In this document: piece by piece, positions 1 through 10,040 of the stretch
How the letters are laid out: each line of letters begins with the position of its first letter
How positions within the stretch are numbered: the first letter of the stretch is position 1
Source: Ryuthela nishihirai
Taxonomy: Eukaryota; Arthropoda; Arachnida; Araneae; Heptathelidae
NCBI GenBank assembly: GCA_038380435.1
Contig: JAWZYU010000028.1
Span: 42,467,095 to 42,531,094 of the forward strand
Direction of reading: 5' to 3'
Length of the DNA stretch: 64,000 nt
Translations under genes and position numbers: made by a program
Notes under the pieces: model-generated
Databases searched by the model: none
Told to the model about the DNA's origin: nothing
Seen by the model: only the letters and a program-made list of their open reading frames with translations

Positions 1-245
1 GCCGCCGTCCGTCGGATGGGACGTTAAGCCGTGGCCCCGTGTGCGGGAGAGCCATACCCTGTGCACGTTAAAGAACACGCTGGATGGCCTTGACGGGAGG
101 CTACCCTCTGTCTCCCCACAGCTGTTCCAGTGGGTCCCCTCCCCCAACCTTCTCTGAGCCTTCGGGGTCCATGTGACCTGGCCATTTAGCCCATTGTGTG
201 CAAAAAAGTGCCGCTCAGAGTTAAAACAACCCAACCCAACCCAGC
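1..245 (+). mobile_element. SINE-A copy, cut by the window start
   Basis: This is the central block and 3' tail of the abundant SINE. It enters the window at the GCCGCCGTCCGTCGG block, runs through GTGCACGTTAAAGAAC, and ends in AACCC-type repeats near 245. The tRNA-like head would lie upstream of the window. It is used below as a reference for the family: a full copy is about 385 bp, with head (A box TGGCTCAGTCGG, B box GGTTCGAGTCCC), linker, central block and tail. Confidence 0.93.
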
Positions 246-792
246 CCCAAAGCTTCTAAGGCAGTAAAATTACAAACAAAAGTATAACAATAAAATTAAA
301 GAATAAATTCAATATTTGAGCACATTTGACGAACTGAAGCATATATATGCTTCAGGTTTAATATTCCGATGAAAATTATGATTTGTTTACAGAGCAAAAA
401 TTAATAACTCTCTCAGTTGTAGTGGGAAATTGAAATCACAACTATATCAGAGGATAAAGTGATATTAACCAAAAAAATTAAGTACGAGTTTATAACACAA
501 AGGGATTGTAGAAATAATTTAATACGGTTTGCAGTGTGATCTCGATTATTTTACGTTTTTTATTGAACTGCTTCAAAGCGCATCTGTCTTTCATCTGCGT
601 ATCGTGAGCAGTTCAATAATATATGAAGATTTGTCTCCTTTACAAATCGTTCAAAGTGCTGTGGCGATGTTTTTATTTTGAAAAGATAGTTATTTTTATA
701 AACTGTTCCTGTGTGTAGCCTGGATATTTTTGTTATATTTTGCCTTGAGGAATCATATTGGTCCGAATAACTGATATGTTCTTCTAAAGAAT
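246..792. other. Unassigned AT-rich stretch
   Basis: No repeat family was recognised. An 80-codon open frame lies on the minus strand (560-802). Its translation has no domain I can name, and its right end runs into the hairpin at 793-872. I do not call it a gene. Confidence 0.4.
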
Positions 793-872
793 ACACAGTC
801 ATGTTAGAATAATATAACCACCTACCATAGTATATGTATGGTAGGTGGTCATATTATTTTGATACGACTGTG
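793..872. repeat. Hairpin-forming inverted repeat
   Basis: Two arms of about 37 bp face each other across a few bases. They share ACACAGTC and AATAATAT plus an ACCACCTACCATA core, with a handful of mismatches. The right arm, read in reverse complement, is closely similar to the sequence just left of the MITE at 10538 (GTATCAAAAT..TATGACCACCTA). Both therefore probably belong to one unnamed repeat. It sits just beyond the 3' end of the Tc1 pseudogene at 940. Confidence 0.75.
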
Positions 873-939
873 TATCTGAAGTTATTATCTATAGAGATAT
901 GTATGTACACACACCAGCCACTGAATTAGAAACCTTTAT

Positions 940-1528
940 TCAATACCAAGTTGAATCTCCTTTAGCCCGAATTACAGCACGAATGCGGTTTGGCATAGAT
1001 TCCACAAGGTGTTGGAGTGCCTTTACATCTCCAGCATATCAGGCGTTCACCAGAGAGTCCTTTAACTGGCTCAGGGTTTGACGGAAGAGGACTTTGCTCC
1101 CGGATCTGTTTTCCTAACAAGTCCCATAGATTATCAGTGAAGTTCAGATACGGGGCTTTGTGGCAGCCAGGGAAGATGGTGGAAGTCGCTGTCATGCTCG
1201 CTAAACCACTGCTGAACACATCTTGCGCGATGGACAGCAGCATTGTCGTCCATGAAACAGTCGTCACCTGCTGGATAAAAAGTCAACATTGCAGGATGGA
1301 CTTGATCGGCAACAATGTTCAGATAATCATTGGAGGACACCCGACCTTCCAGCAATATCAGGGGACCCGTTCCGTAACAACAGACTGTGCCCCACACCAC
1401 GACACCACCTCCAGAACCTTAAGTTGTGTTTACAAGGCAAGCTGGGTCCATTGCTTCATGGGGCTCCCACCAAACTCTCTGCCTACCGTCGGTACAGAAC
1501 AAGGTGTACCGCGACTCTTCAGACCATA
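940..1528 (-). pseudogene. Tc1/mariner-type transposase pseudogene, partial
   Basis: The minus strand encodes the C-terminal two thirds of a Tc1-family transposase (DDE enzyme for cut-and-paste transposition) in several frames. Recognisable pieces in order are WSEESRYTLF with GRQRVW, GGGVVVWG with YYGTGPL-like residues, CFMDDNAAVHRARCVQQW, LPQSP, TDNLWDLLGKQIR, and SMPNRIRAVIRAKGDSTWY followed by a stop at 940-942. The second catalytic Asp (in DDN) is present. The first acidic position reads Glu in WSEES and the third reads Asp in TDNLWD, where the family has DE and ENLW. Frameshifts separate the blocks and the N-terminus is missing, because a SINE-A copy starts exactly at 1529. It is dead as an enzyme. 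The assignment is from family motifs, without a database search. Confidence 0.85.
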
Positions 1529-1917
1529 GGGGCGCGGGTAGCTCAGTCGGTAGCCCGCCAGGCTCGTAATCTGTAGTTCCCAGGTTCGAGTCCCAGCTGG
1601 GTCAGCGTTGAGATTTATCTCCGCAAAATTCCCCGCCCTGCCCACGGTCAGTAGGGGACACCGATGGGCTTGGAAAGGCCGCCATCCGTCGGATGGGACG
1701 TTAAGCCGTGGCCCGTGTGCGGGAGAGCCATACCCTGTGCACGTTAAAGAACACGCTGAATGTCCTTGACGGGAGGCTACCATCTGTCCCCCAACAGCTG
1801 TTCCAGTGGGTCCCCTCCCCCAACCTTCTCTGAGCCTTCGGGGTCCATGTGACCTGGCCATTTAGCCCATGGTGTGCAAAAAAGTGCCGCTCAGAGGTAA
1901 AACAACCCAACCCAACT
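1529..1917 (+). mobile_element. SINE-A, full length
   Basis: It has a GGGGCG start, A box GTAGCTCAGTCGG, B box GGTTCGAGTCCC, the central block and an AACCCAACCC tail. It abuts the Tc1 pseudogene, whose N-terminal half is not found on the other side, so sequence was lost at this junction. Confidence 0.95.
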
Positions 1918-1949
1918 CATTAGTGCCCATCAAATTAAAAAAGAGTTTT

Positions 1950-2800
1950 CCAATTATCATTTTAAATGTTTCCAATGGAAACTTCATGTCGTTCATATTC
2001 CACCACCAAAATTTCATATTTCTATCATTAATACATCGTTGCAATATTCGTTTGAAATTTTGGAATTTTCAAATTTTTTCAGCATTAATGGGCGCAATTA
2101 TACGTGTTCAAAAGTTTCCAAAAGTGCGAATGATAATATTTTATCAATTCTTATCTAACCCTAAAAAGATTTTTTTTCATATTCATCTCTATATACAAAC
2201 AATTATCTGCTAAAACAAAAAATTGTGTTTACCCATCCCACCCCACCCCGGGTCTAAGAGGTCAATTCATTGTGTTGCCAATGGAAAGGTCATAGCGTTC
2301 ACATTCCACCAACAGAATTTAAAATCTCTAGTTTAAATACGTCGTTGACAATATTTGTTTGAAATTTTGGAATTTGTAAATTTTTCCACCGTTAGAGGGC
2401 GCAATTTTAGTTTTCAGAGGATTTAAAAAGTGTGAGTCATAATATTTTATCAAATCTTATCCAACCCATAAAAGAATTTTTCATTTATCTCTAAAAAGAA
2501 ACAATTATCTGCTAAAACTAAAAAAGGTCTGTTTTCCCACCCCCTCGGGATTTAAGAGGTCAACTCATTGTTGATACGGAAACTTCGTGACCTTCGTATT
2601 CTACCACCAAAATTTAAAATTTCTAGCATAAATACATAGTTTAAACGTTCGTTCGAAATTTTGGAATTTTCAAAAATTTTCCGCTGCTAGAGGGCATAAG
2701 TATAGCTTTGGAGAGATTCGCAAAATGCATATTGTAATTTTTCATCAATATCTATCCAATACAAAATGAGTTTTAATTTATCTCTGTAAACAAAAAGGTT
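1950..2800. repeat. Three diverged tandem copies of a ~300-bp unit
   Basis: Three successive blocks (about 1950-2215, 2259-2515 and 2551-2790) share the same order of landmarks. These are a CATTCCACCA-like segment, TTTGAAATTTTGGAATTT, TTAGAGGGCGCAA-like and ATAATATTTTATCAA. Spacing is near 295-300 bp. The blocks have drifted considerably and carry no coding potential. The array follows the SINE-A tail. Confidence 0.75.
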
Positions 2801-2959
2801 CGATGATACTTAGTTTTCAACTAAATTTAGATAAAACAAACTACTTGTAATTAAATTTAATTAGCATATTTTATGTTTCTCTTTCCTTAAAATGGCATGG
2901 ATTAATTGTGCAGAAAGTGATTATTTCAAATGGTATCTAATATAAAAAAAATGGCTACG

Positions 2960-2983
2960 CTGCAGTATAGGGTCCTCAGCCGC
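2960..2983 (+). repeat. 24-bp arm of an inverted repeat (left)
   Basis: This arm is exactly complementary to 3552-3575. The pair brackets a 570-bp stretch that holds a SINE-A copy. Confidence 0.85.
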
Positions 2984-3081
2984 TATGTACTTTTCCTCAG
3001 GAAAACCTGTAACGTTGAGTTGTAATACGATATCCATCCGCATGTTCCAATGTTTATGACTGATATATGCTGTTTAGAATA

Positions 3082-3470
3082 GGGGCGGGGGTGGCTCAGT
3101 CGGTAGCGCGCCAGGCTCGTAATCTGCAGTTCCCAGGTTCCAGCTGGGTCAGCGTTGAGATTTATCTCCGCAAAATTCCCCGCCCTGCCCACGGTCAGTA
3201 GGGGACACCGATGGGCTTGGTCCGTCGGATGGGACGTTAAGCCGTGGCCCCGTGTGCGGGAGAGCCATACCCTCTGCACGTTAAAGAACACGCTGGATGG
3301 CCTTGACGGGAGGCTACCATCTGTCTCCCAAATCTGTCTACCAATCTGTCTCCCATCTGTTCAGTGGGTCCCCTCCCCAAACCTTCTCTGAGCCTTCGGG
3401 GTCCATGCGACCTGGCCATTTAGCCCATGGTGTGCAAAAAAGTGCCGCTCAGAGGTAAAGCAACCAAACC
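3082..3470 (+). mobile_element. SINE-A, full length with small deletions
   Basis: Head with A box and a shortened B box, then central block and AACC tail. A few bases are missing after the B box and in the 'GGAAAGGCCGCC' part of the central block, and there is a short local duplication around 3330-3355 (CAATCTGTCTCCCA-like). No clear target duplication was seen. Confidence 0.92.
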
Positions 3471-3551
3471 TCAATATCTAAACGTAGATGCGGAACGGAC
3501 TACTTTTACCATTCGAACTTTTTTTTCACCGCGGCGAAATATAACAAGATG

Positions 3552-3575
3552 GCGGCTGAGGACCCTATACTGCAG
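3552..3575 (-). repeat. 24-bp arm of an inverted repeat (right)
   Basis: Exact reverse complement of 2960-2983. With the preceding bases it contains AAGATGGCGGC, which has the look of a YY1 binding site. It lies directly upstream of the LINE fragment starting near 3590. Confidence 0.85.
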
Positions 3576-3589
3576 TTCTGCCAAAAAAA

Positions 3590-4980
3590 GACTGCAGTTA
3601 AATATTTTGATAAACAGATTGATAGCAATTTCAAATGGAAATCACATGTGACAATTCTGGTAAATGAATTAAGGTATGTGATAAACAAAATATTTTATGC
3701 AAAAAAATTAGCCTTTTTAAGATGATTTATTAAGTTTGATTATATTAAGATTGGTTTAATTCAACTCTTAAATATGGAATTACCACCTGAGGTGGAGACT
3801 ATTATAATAATATGCTACCATTGATCAAAGTGCAAAATAGAGCATTTATGAAATATCTGCATCAGGTTCGTTTTCAGTTAGTTAATTGTACATATTATTT
3901 GATGTACTTCCTATTCTTTAATTATTATTATTATTGTATACTGTTGTTTATTACATGTGCACCCTAATGTTACTGATTTTCCAACATATAAAGTGGGGCG
4001 GGGATGGCTCAGTCGGTAGCGCGTCAGGCTTGTAATCTGCAGTTCCCAGGTTCGAGTCCCAGCTGGGTCAGCGTTGAGATTTATCTCCGCAAAATTCCTC
4101 GCCCTGCCCACGGTCAGTAGGGGACACTGATGGGCTTGGAAAGACCGCCGTCCGTCGGATGGGATGTTAAGCCGTGGCTCCGTGTGCGGGAGAGCCATAC
4201 CCTGTGCACGTTAAAGAACACGCTGGATGGCCTTGACGGGAGGCTACCATCTGTCTCCCAACAGCTGTTCCAGTGGGTCCCCTCCCCCAACCTTCTCTGA
4301 ACCTTCGGGGTCCATGTGACCTGGCCATTTAGCCCATTGTGTGCAAAAAAAGTGCCGCTCAGAGGTAAAACAACCCAACAACCCTACATATAAAGTAAAT
4401 TATGATTTGCGTTGTGGTGAAAATATCTTAGTTGTTCCTAAAGCTAATCGGGAAATTTTTCGGAAACCTTTTGAATATTGAGACATTAGTAACTCTAAGA
4501 AATTGCAAAAGGATATAAAATAGATTGCATCATCACACATTTTAAAAAGAAATTTAAGGGATTATATTATGAATCTTAAAGTTATTAAATTGTGTTTTAA
4601 ATATCTTAGATGATACGTTATCGGTACTCTAGTACATAAATAATGGAAACGATTTCATTTAACTGTATTATTATCTATACAATTTTAATTATTTTTATAC
4701 GTCGCCTTTTGTAATTGTATTTATATAATGTTCGAATGTTGAACTTTTAAACTTTTATTTTATTTCCCTGTAAAGTATTGTAATTTTCTTCTAGTAACTA
4801 GTATGGCTATCTCCTTTGGTTACGCATAGTGAGATAAGTTTTATTCTGAGTTTTTTTTACTTTTCTTTGGCCTTTCTCCGACTTTTGTATTTATATATGA
4901 TTTGTCTCTGTAAAGCTACTAATAGTGTAGTGTATATATTAAAAGCTGAACAATGGCTAATAAAATTCGAATTTCAAAAT
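3590..4980 (+). mobile_element. Decayed LINE 3' part (reverse transcriptase C-terminus), split by a SINE
   Basis: Translated pieces match the end of a Jockey/CR1-like reverse transcriptase. There is FDKQIDSNFKWKSHV before a run like NELRYVINKIFYAKKLAFL, and after the SINE at 3995-4385 a C-terminal block YDLRCGENILVVPKANR. Stops and frameshifts are frequent. The remainder to about 4980 is AT-rich and probably the element's 3' UTR. The clade is inferred from resemblance to the other LINEs in the window. Confidence 0.7.
3995..4385 (+). mobile_element. SINE-A, full length, inside a LINE
   Basis: Complete head, central block and tail. The exact 11-bp target duplication ACATATAAAGT lies at 3984-3994 and 4386-4396. 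It interrupts the LINE fragment and so is younger than it. Confidence 0.96.
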
Positions 4981-4988
4981 TAGTCAGG

Positions 4989-5055
4989 TTGGGTTGGGTT
5001 GTTTTACCTCTGAGCGGCACTTTTTTGCACACCATGGGCTAAATGGCCAGGTCAA
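4989..5055 (-). mobile_element. SINE-A, strongly 5'-truncated (67 bp)
   Basis: Only the last ~65 bp of the SINE are present, from the TGACCTGGCCATTTAGCCC region to the AACCC tail. It is flanked by the duplication TAGTCAGG at 4981-4988 and 5057-5064. A truncated copy with its own target duplication indicates target-primed insertion that stopped early, not later deletion. Confidence 0.88.
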
Positions 5056-5132
5056 CTAGTCAGGTAGATGGTATTTTAGTTTTTTGGAATGACTTCTCTC
5101 TAGATCACGTTTTTCGGTTTAATTATCTAAAG

Positions 5133-5464
5133 CAGTGGTTCTCAACCGTTTTATGCCTTCACGTACCCCCTGGAAATGTGTATGTAACTGGCGTTCCTCT
5201 TGTTGGATAGATAAAACTATAGTTATAGTATAACAATTGTAATAAAATAAAACATATATATATATTCATATTAAATTTTGTATTCATAAATTACATATAT
5301 CAATAAACGCAAAAAATTACATAAAAATTTAACAAATCTTATAAAATTCTAAACATTTTACTGGGTAATCAGTGAAATGGACTTGTTACTAGATTTAGCG
5401 ACTTTTGAGCTCTCACGGCGTACCCCAAAAAATTTTACTGCGTACCCCACGTTGAGAACCCCTA
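5133..5464. mobile_element. hAT-type non-autonomous DNA element (MITE), 332 bp
   Basis: The ends form imperfect terminal inverted repeats, CAGTGGTTCTCAAC and GTTGAGAACCCCTA. The 8-bp duplication ATCTAAAG flanks it at 5125-5132 and 5465-5472. Both the CAGTGGTTCTCAAC type of end and an 8-bp duplication are hallmarks of hAT elements. A CGTACCCC motif recurs subterminally (5160s, 5420s, 5440s). There is no coding capacity. Confidence 0.85.
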
Positions 5465-5637
5465 ATCTAAAGAATTGAGTGATATATTTTAATAATGTGC
5501 AACATGATATAAATAAGAGAATAGACGTTGCTTCTGGGACTTTTTTAATAAACAGAATAGACTTCCGAAAAGAAAACACCAATCAACCAACGATCTTTAA
5601 CTTATGATTATACTAATCATTGGTTTATGGATCTAAC

Positions 5638-5780
5638 CTTCCCGTGGTCGAGTAATTAGCGTCCTTGGCGACTGATCAGAGGGACCTGGGTTCGAGCCCC
5701 GGATTAAGGCATGGATGGTTGTGTTGTTTTCCTTTTCAGGTCCACCATCTTCACAAAGTTTCTACTACGACGTATAAATT
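5638..5780 (+). mobile_element. SINE-B, diverged
   Basis: tRNA-like head CCCGTGGTCGAGTAATTAGCG, B box GGTTCGAGCCC, then AAGGCATGGATG and GTTGTTTTC as in the better copy at 8656. It decays after about 5770. Confidence 0.8.
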
Positions 5781-7170
5781 AGATATATAAAATTTATATA
5801 AATATATTATATATATCATATAAATATTGGCTGATTGAAATGCGATTGATAGCTTAATCAAACAATGTCCTGTGTGAGAATTACCAATGCAATCATTGTC
5901 TCAATTGTTTCTCAATACATCCTTTAATGTTCCACAAATAAGAGTTTTAGGACTCATAGTTTCAGACAGGCAAACAAATGATTGTATATTATTATTCTCC
6001 CTTGTTTACGAAACTTAAAAGATGACATTGCCAACTCTTTACGAAACTTAAAAAATGGCCTTGCGAAACATAAACTGTCTCAATCGACCTACTGACATAA
6101 GCGTGATATGGATAGCCCATATGTTATGCACATTACGCGTAGATAATGCGTTTGTTTGCATCAACATCTTGAATATATTTTCGAAGTAATAAAGCAAGAG
6201 ACTATTTATTAAACAAAATTGCGTTGCTTCGATATTTGTTGCTCCTCTTTTTATTCGGAGTTTTCTTTTTCAATTGGATTACGTGCTCAACGAAGCGAAC
6301 ACGATCATTATAACTGAATAACGACTGCGACGAATGCAAATATTTGTTTCCGAAAGTAAACTGGAATTATGGAACATCTTTTGACGCAAAACAGGACTTC
6401 AGGAAAAGAAAATGGGTGCAATAAAAATGTTTTGAAAGCTCTTTGAGACTGAACAGCTGCACAAAGCACTTCAGCCTTCGTAATGAAATTTTTCGAACAA
6501 AGCAAAATATTTAAGGCACATTCTTTTTAAGCTATTGTTCTTTTCCTGTGTTTCAAACTGCTTTGCAAGATGAGCTGTGTTCGCTACTTCTAACACTTAA
6601 TTGCAGGAAATAGGAGACAATACGTTCAGAGGTGTCGGGAGTAAAGACCTGTTAAATTATTTTGTTTTTTCCGCTATTTAGCCTTCCAAATTTTCGCCGC
6701 TCAATTTTATTCTTTTCGTGAAGGATAATTCGCACCCACACGTAGTGTACAGTGTGATTCAATATGATTCATAATTTAATAAAGATATCCCCACGTTTTC
6801 TTCAGATACCTCGCTGCATTTGTAAAATCCAATGGTCTCGGTTAAAATTAGCTGCAATACTCTTGTAGACATACAATAGGCTAACATTTAATAAAAATAA
6901 TACACTGAGGAATCAACATATGAAATGTCGAGAAGGTAACAAGTATTAACGTATTTGTAACGAAAATCTTATTATTATTCGTTGGAAGGAGGACATGTCA
7001 AAATATATTAAATTCCGAAACATATCAAAAAGGGAATCAACTGAATTTTTGCAACCTAAAAGTGGAAATATTAATAGTAGAAGTGAAAATCTTGGAGCGA
7101 AACGCGTTCCATAGTCTTTCAGTTGTAGGGATTACCGTATAATCTTACTGAATTCTTTTAATAAACCTCT
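5781..7170. other. Unassigned AT-rich stretch
   Basis: About 1.4 kb without a recognised repeat or a convincing reading frame. A 65-codon minus-strand frame at 6308-6505 has no recognisable features. Confidence 0.4.
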
Positions 7171-7555
7171 TGGATTGGCTGTTTAACCTCTAAGCGGCGC
7201 TTTTTTTGCACACAATGATCTTAATGGCCAAGTCACAAGGACCCCTAGGGCTCAGAAAAGATTGGGGGAATGGGACCCACTGAACAGCTGTAGGAAACAG
7301 ATGGTAGTCCCCTATCAAGTCCATCCAGTGTTTCCTTAACGTGAACTGGAATAGCTCTCCTGCACAAGGGGGACACTACTTAACGTCCCATCCAACGGAA
7401 GGTGGCCTTTCCGAGAACAGCGGTGTTCCCTACTGACCGAGGGTAGGGTGGGGATTTTGCGGAGATAAGTCTCAACGTTGTCCCACCTGGGACTGGAATC
7501 TGGAAACTGCAGATTATGAGCCCGATGACCTACCGACTGATTCACCCGCGCCCCA
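7171..7555 (-). mobile_element. SINE-A, full length, old
   Basis: All parts from tail to the CGCGCCCC start are recognisable, but with many substitutions throughout, including both promoter boxes. This is one of the older copies. Confidence 0.88.
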
Positions 7556-7750
7556 TAAACCATTCAGTATTGTCATTTTAATCATACCACCCCTACAGAA
7601 ACCTTTTTAACTTCATCCGTTTCCGAAATGGATCCAAAATTCCTGAATTTCAGCATAATCCCCTTAAAAATGGAACCCAACACAAGAATTAATATTTGAG
7701 AGTGAGGTACCCATGATATCAGCTCTTGACGAAAAGACTTCTGAAAGGGG

Positions 7751-8141
7751 TTAGGTTGGGTTGTTTTACCTCTGAGCGGCACTTTTTTGCACACCATGGG
7801 CTAAATGACCAGGTCACATGGACCCCGAAGGCTCAGAGAAGTTTGGGGGAGGGGACCCACTGGAACAGCTGTTGGGAGACAGATGATAGCCTCCCGTCAA
7901 GGCCATCCAGCGTGTTCTTTAAAGTGCACAGGGTATGGCTCTCCCGCACACGGACCCACGGCTTAACGTCCCATCCGACGGACGGCGGCCTTTCAAAGCC
8001 CATCGGTGTCCCCTACTGACCGTGGGCAGGGCGGGGGAATTTTGTGGAGATAAATCTCAACGCTGACCCAGCTGGGACTCGAACCTGGGAAGTACAGATT
8101 ACGAGCCTGGCGCGCTACCGACTGAGCCACCCCCGCCCCGA
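7751..8141 (-). mobile_element. SINE-A, full length, young
   Basis: Complete copy flanked by the 11-bp duplication TCTGAAAGGGG at 7740-7750 and 8142-8152. Confidence 0.96.
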
Positions 8142-8411
8142 TCTGAAAGGGGTATAACAATGAAATGGCATTCGCAGTGTTACCTATGAAGTGATAAAAT
8201 ATGCATCGAAACCATTAAGACGATGAATCTGTCCAATCAATTCATCCATGATTCTAACAGATTATGAGTTAATTGAGCTCAATCATTTCCCAAATAACCA
8301 ATTTTTTTGTCTATCCTATCATTGGTTGATTAGTGAATAGCTGCTAGCTCGATCAGCTAATGACCAATGAAGAAGCACCGATGCCTCAATTGATTACATG
8401 CATGCTACGCC

Positions 8412-9034
8412 ACTGGTCAGTTATATAAGGAGAGTCTTTTGTCGTATTAATTATGATCTTCATCAATATTATAATGAATTATTTAAACGTTTGCGACATG
8501 CTCGTAATACAAACTATATTGGACCTGAACTATATAACAGTGTTCCAGAAATAATGAAGAAAATTACTTCCAAACATTTATTTAAGAAATGTCTTTGTGA
8601 ATGGATCATAAACAACGAAAGACTGACTGTTTTATGAAAAACTAATTTTATGACTGTCCCGTGGCCGAGTGGTTAGCGCGCTCGTCTACTTGATCTACGG
8701 AACCTGGGTTCGAGCCCCGGGTAAGGCATGGATGTTCGTGTTGTTTTCTGCTGAGGTCCTGCCATCCTCTCAGATCTTCTACTGTGGCATATAAACTGAC
8801 AGGCTCCTGTCAGACCTCTGTGGCAAGCAGCTGCTTGAGGGGGTATTTATTTTTTTATTCTACATCATAGATTGGTTCAATTACCAACTGTTGCCATCTT
8901 AATGATTTATATTTGTATTTTTATTTTAACTATACACCAGCACTCAAGTATTTAGTTACTTTAGCTGGATATATCTCATCGTAATTTTGTATAGATACAT
9001 ATCTAGGTTGAATAAAAATTGAATTGAACATTTT
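8412..9034 (+). mobile_element. LINE-2 family 3' end, split by SINE-B
   Basis: The open frame 8398-8637 ends with NYIGPELYNSVPEIMKKITSK and a CEWIINNE-like end, matching the C-terminus of LINE-2 on the minus strand (32349-33449). After the SINE-B insertion, the 3' UTR (ACACCAGCACTCAAGTATT, AGCTGGATATAT) and the terminus GAATAAAAATTGAATTGAA match the 3' UTR of LINE-2 at 32150-32340. It is 5'-truncated at about 8412. Confidence 0.85.
8656..8862 (+). mobile_element. SINE-B, best full copy
   Basis: tRNA-like head GTCCCGTGGCCGAGTGG (A box), TTAGCGCGCTCG, and B box GGTTCGAGCCC. A body of ~120 bp follows with TCTGCTGAGGTCCTGCCATC, CAGACCTCTGTGGCAAGCAG and CTGCTTGAGGGGGTATTTAT, ending in a T-rich tail. 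It interrupts the 3' UTR of a LINE-2 copy. Confidence 0.88.
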
Positions 9035-9375
9035 AATGTGTCTTATCCACTCCGATCTATATAAAGAGGGGATATATTTCGATCTTAATTACTATTTAAT
9101 AATTAGAAAAATTGTCCAAATCTTTTTCAGAACTAGAAGAGGATGCGTTCCAACTCTTACATGTTTCATACTAGCTGTAATATATTCATAGAAGTGAAGG
9201 ATATTCCAGAATAAATATTATGAAGTTAACTATAAAAAGATCGTTCTTCAAGATTGCTAATTGCAATGTGAGATCATCCTTCTGAAATACAAAACACTTG
9301 ATTCGCGAAGAGATGAGGAAGTTCGTACTAAAAACTCCACCATGCTCATACGTGACCTCTTTCTGCGCATTCAGA
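9035..9375. other. Unassigned stretch
   Basis: AT-rich sequence with no recognised repeat or gene. Confidence 0.4.
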
Positions 9376-10040
9376 AAGGGAGACACCGATGGGCTTCGAA
9401 AGGCCGCCGTTCTTCAGATGGGACGTAAAGCCGCGGCCGCGTGACAGGTGGAGCCACACCCTGTGCACGTTAAAGAACACGCTGGATGGCCTTGACGGGA
9501 AGCTTGCATTTGTCTTCTACCAGCCGTCCAGTGGGTCTCCATCCCCATTCTTCTCTGAGACCCGGGGCAGGGGTGGCTCAGTCGGTAGCGCGCCAGGCTT
9601 GTAATCTGTAGTTCCCAGGTTCGAGTCCCAGCTGGGTCAGCGTTGAGATTTATCTCTGCAAAATTCCCCGCCCTGCCCACGGTCAGTAGGGGACACCGAT
9701 TTTCTTGGAAAAGCCACCCTCCGTCGGATGGGACGTTAAGCCGTCGCCCACGTGTGCGGGAGAGCCATACCCTGTGCACGTTAAAGAACACTCTGGATGG
9801 CCTTGACGGGAGGCTACCATCTGTCTCCCAACAGCTGTTCCAGTGGGTCCCCTCCCCCAACCTTCTCTGAGCCTTCGGGGTCCATGTGACCTGGCCATTT
9901 AGCCCATGGTGTGCAAAAAAGTGCCGCTCAGAGGTAAAACAACCCAACCCAAATCTCTGAGACCCCTTGGTCCTTGTGACCTGCCCATTTAGCCCATTTT
10001 GGGCAAAAGAAATGCTGCTCAGAGGTAAAATAATTGAACT
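9376..10040 (+). mobile_element. Older SINE-A, split by a younger SINE-A
   Basis: Old copy lacking its tRNA head, starting at the GGGAGACACCGATGGGCTT block. It runs to 9563, is interrupted, and resumes at 9966-10040 with the 3' part (CTTGTGACCTGCCCATTTAG and GAGGTAAAATAATTGAAC). Confidence 0.92.
9564..9953 (+). mobile_element. SINE-A, full length, nested in another SINE-A
   Basis: Complete young copy. The exact 12-bp duplication TCTCTGAGACCC at 9552-9563 and 9954-9965 is derived from the host SINE. Confidence 0.97.

Noticed and set aside
560..802. 80-codon minus-strand open frame as a host gene
   Set aside because: No domain, no neighbouring exon signals and its end overlaps a hairpin repeat. 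Cannot be supported from sequence alone.
1529..1605. Functional tRNA genes at SINE heads
   Set aside because: A and B boxes are present, but each is fused to the SINE body and has no paired acceptor stem followed by a terminator.
899..1861. Plus-strand and minus-strand open frames of 60-170 codons overlapping the Tc1 pseudogene and SINE
   Set aside because: They are chance frames across a decayed transposase and SINE-A. The SINE parts give the same peptide words at every copy.
3552..3600. LINE promoter at the AAGATGGCGGC motif
   Set aside because: The LINE fragment next to it is a 3' piece, so a true 5' promoter is unlikely; kept only as a motif note.
8220..8400. Possible extra copy of the 132-bp inverted repeat (CATTGGTTGATTAG-like words)
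   Set aside because: Only short words are shared with 23226-23357; no extended alignment by eye.
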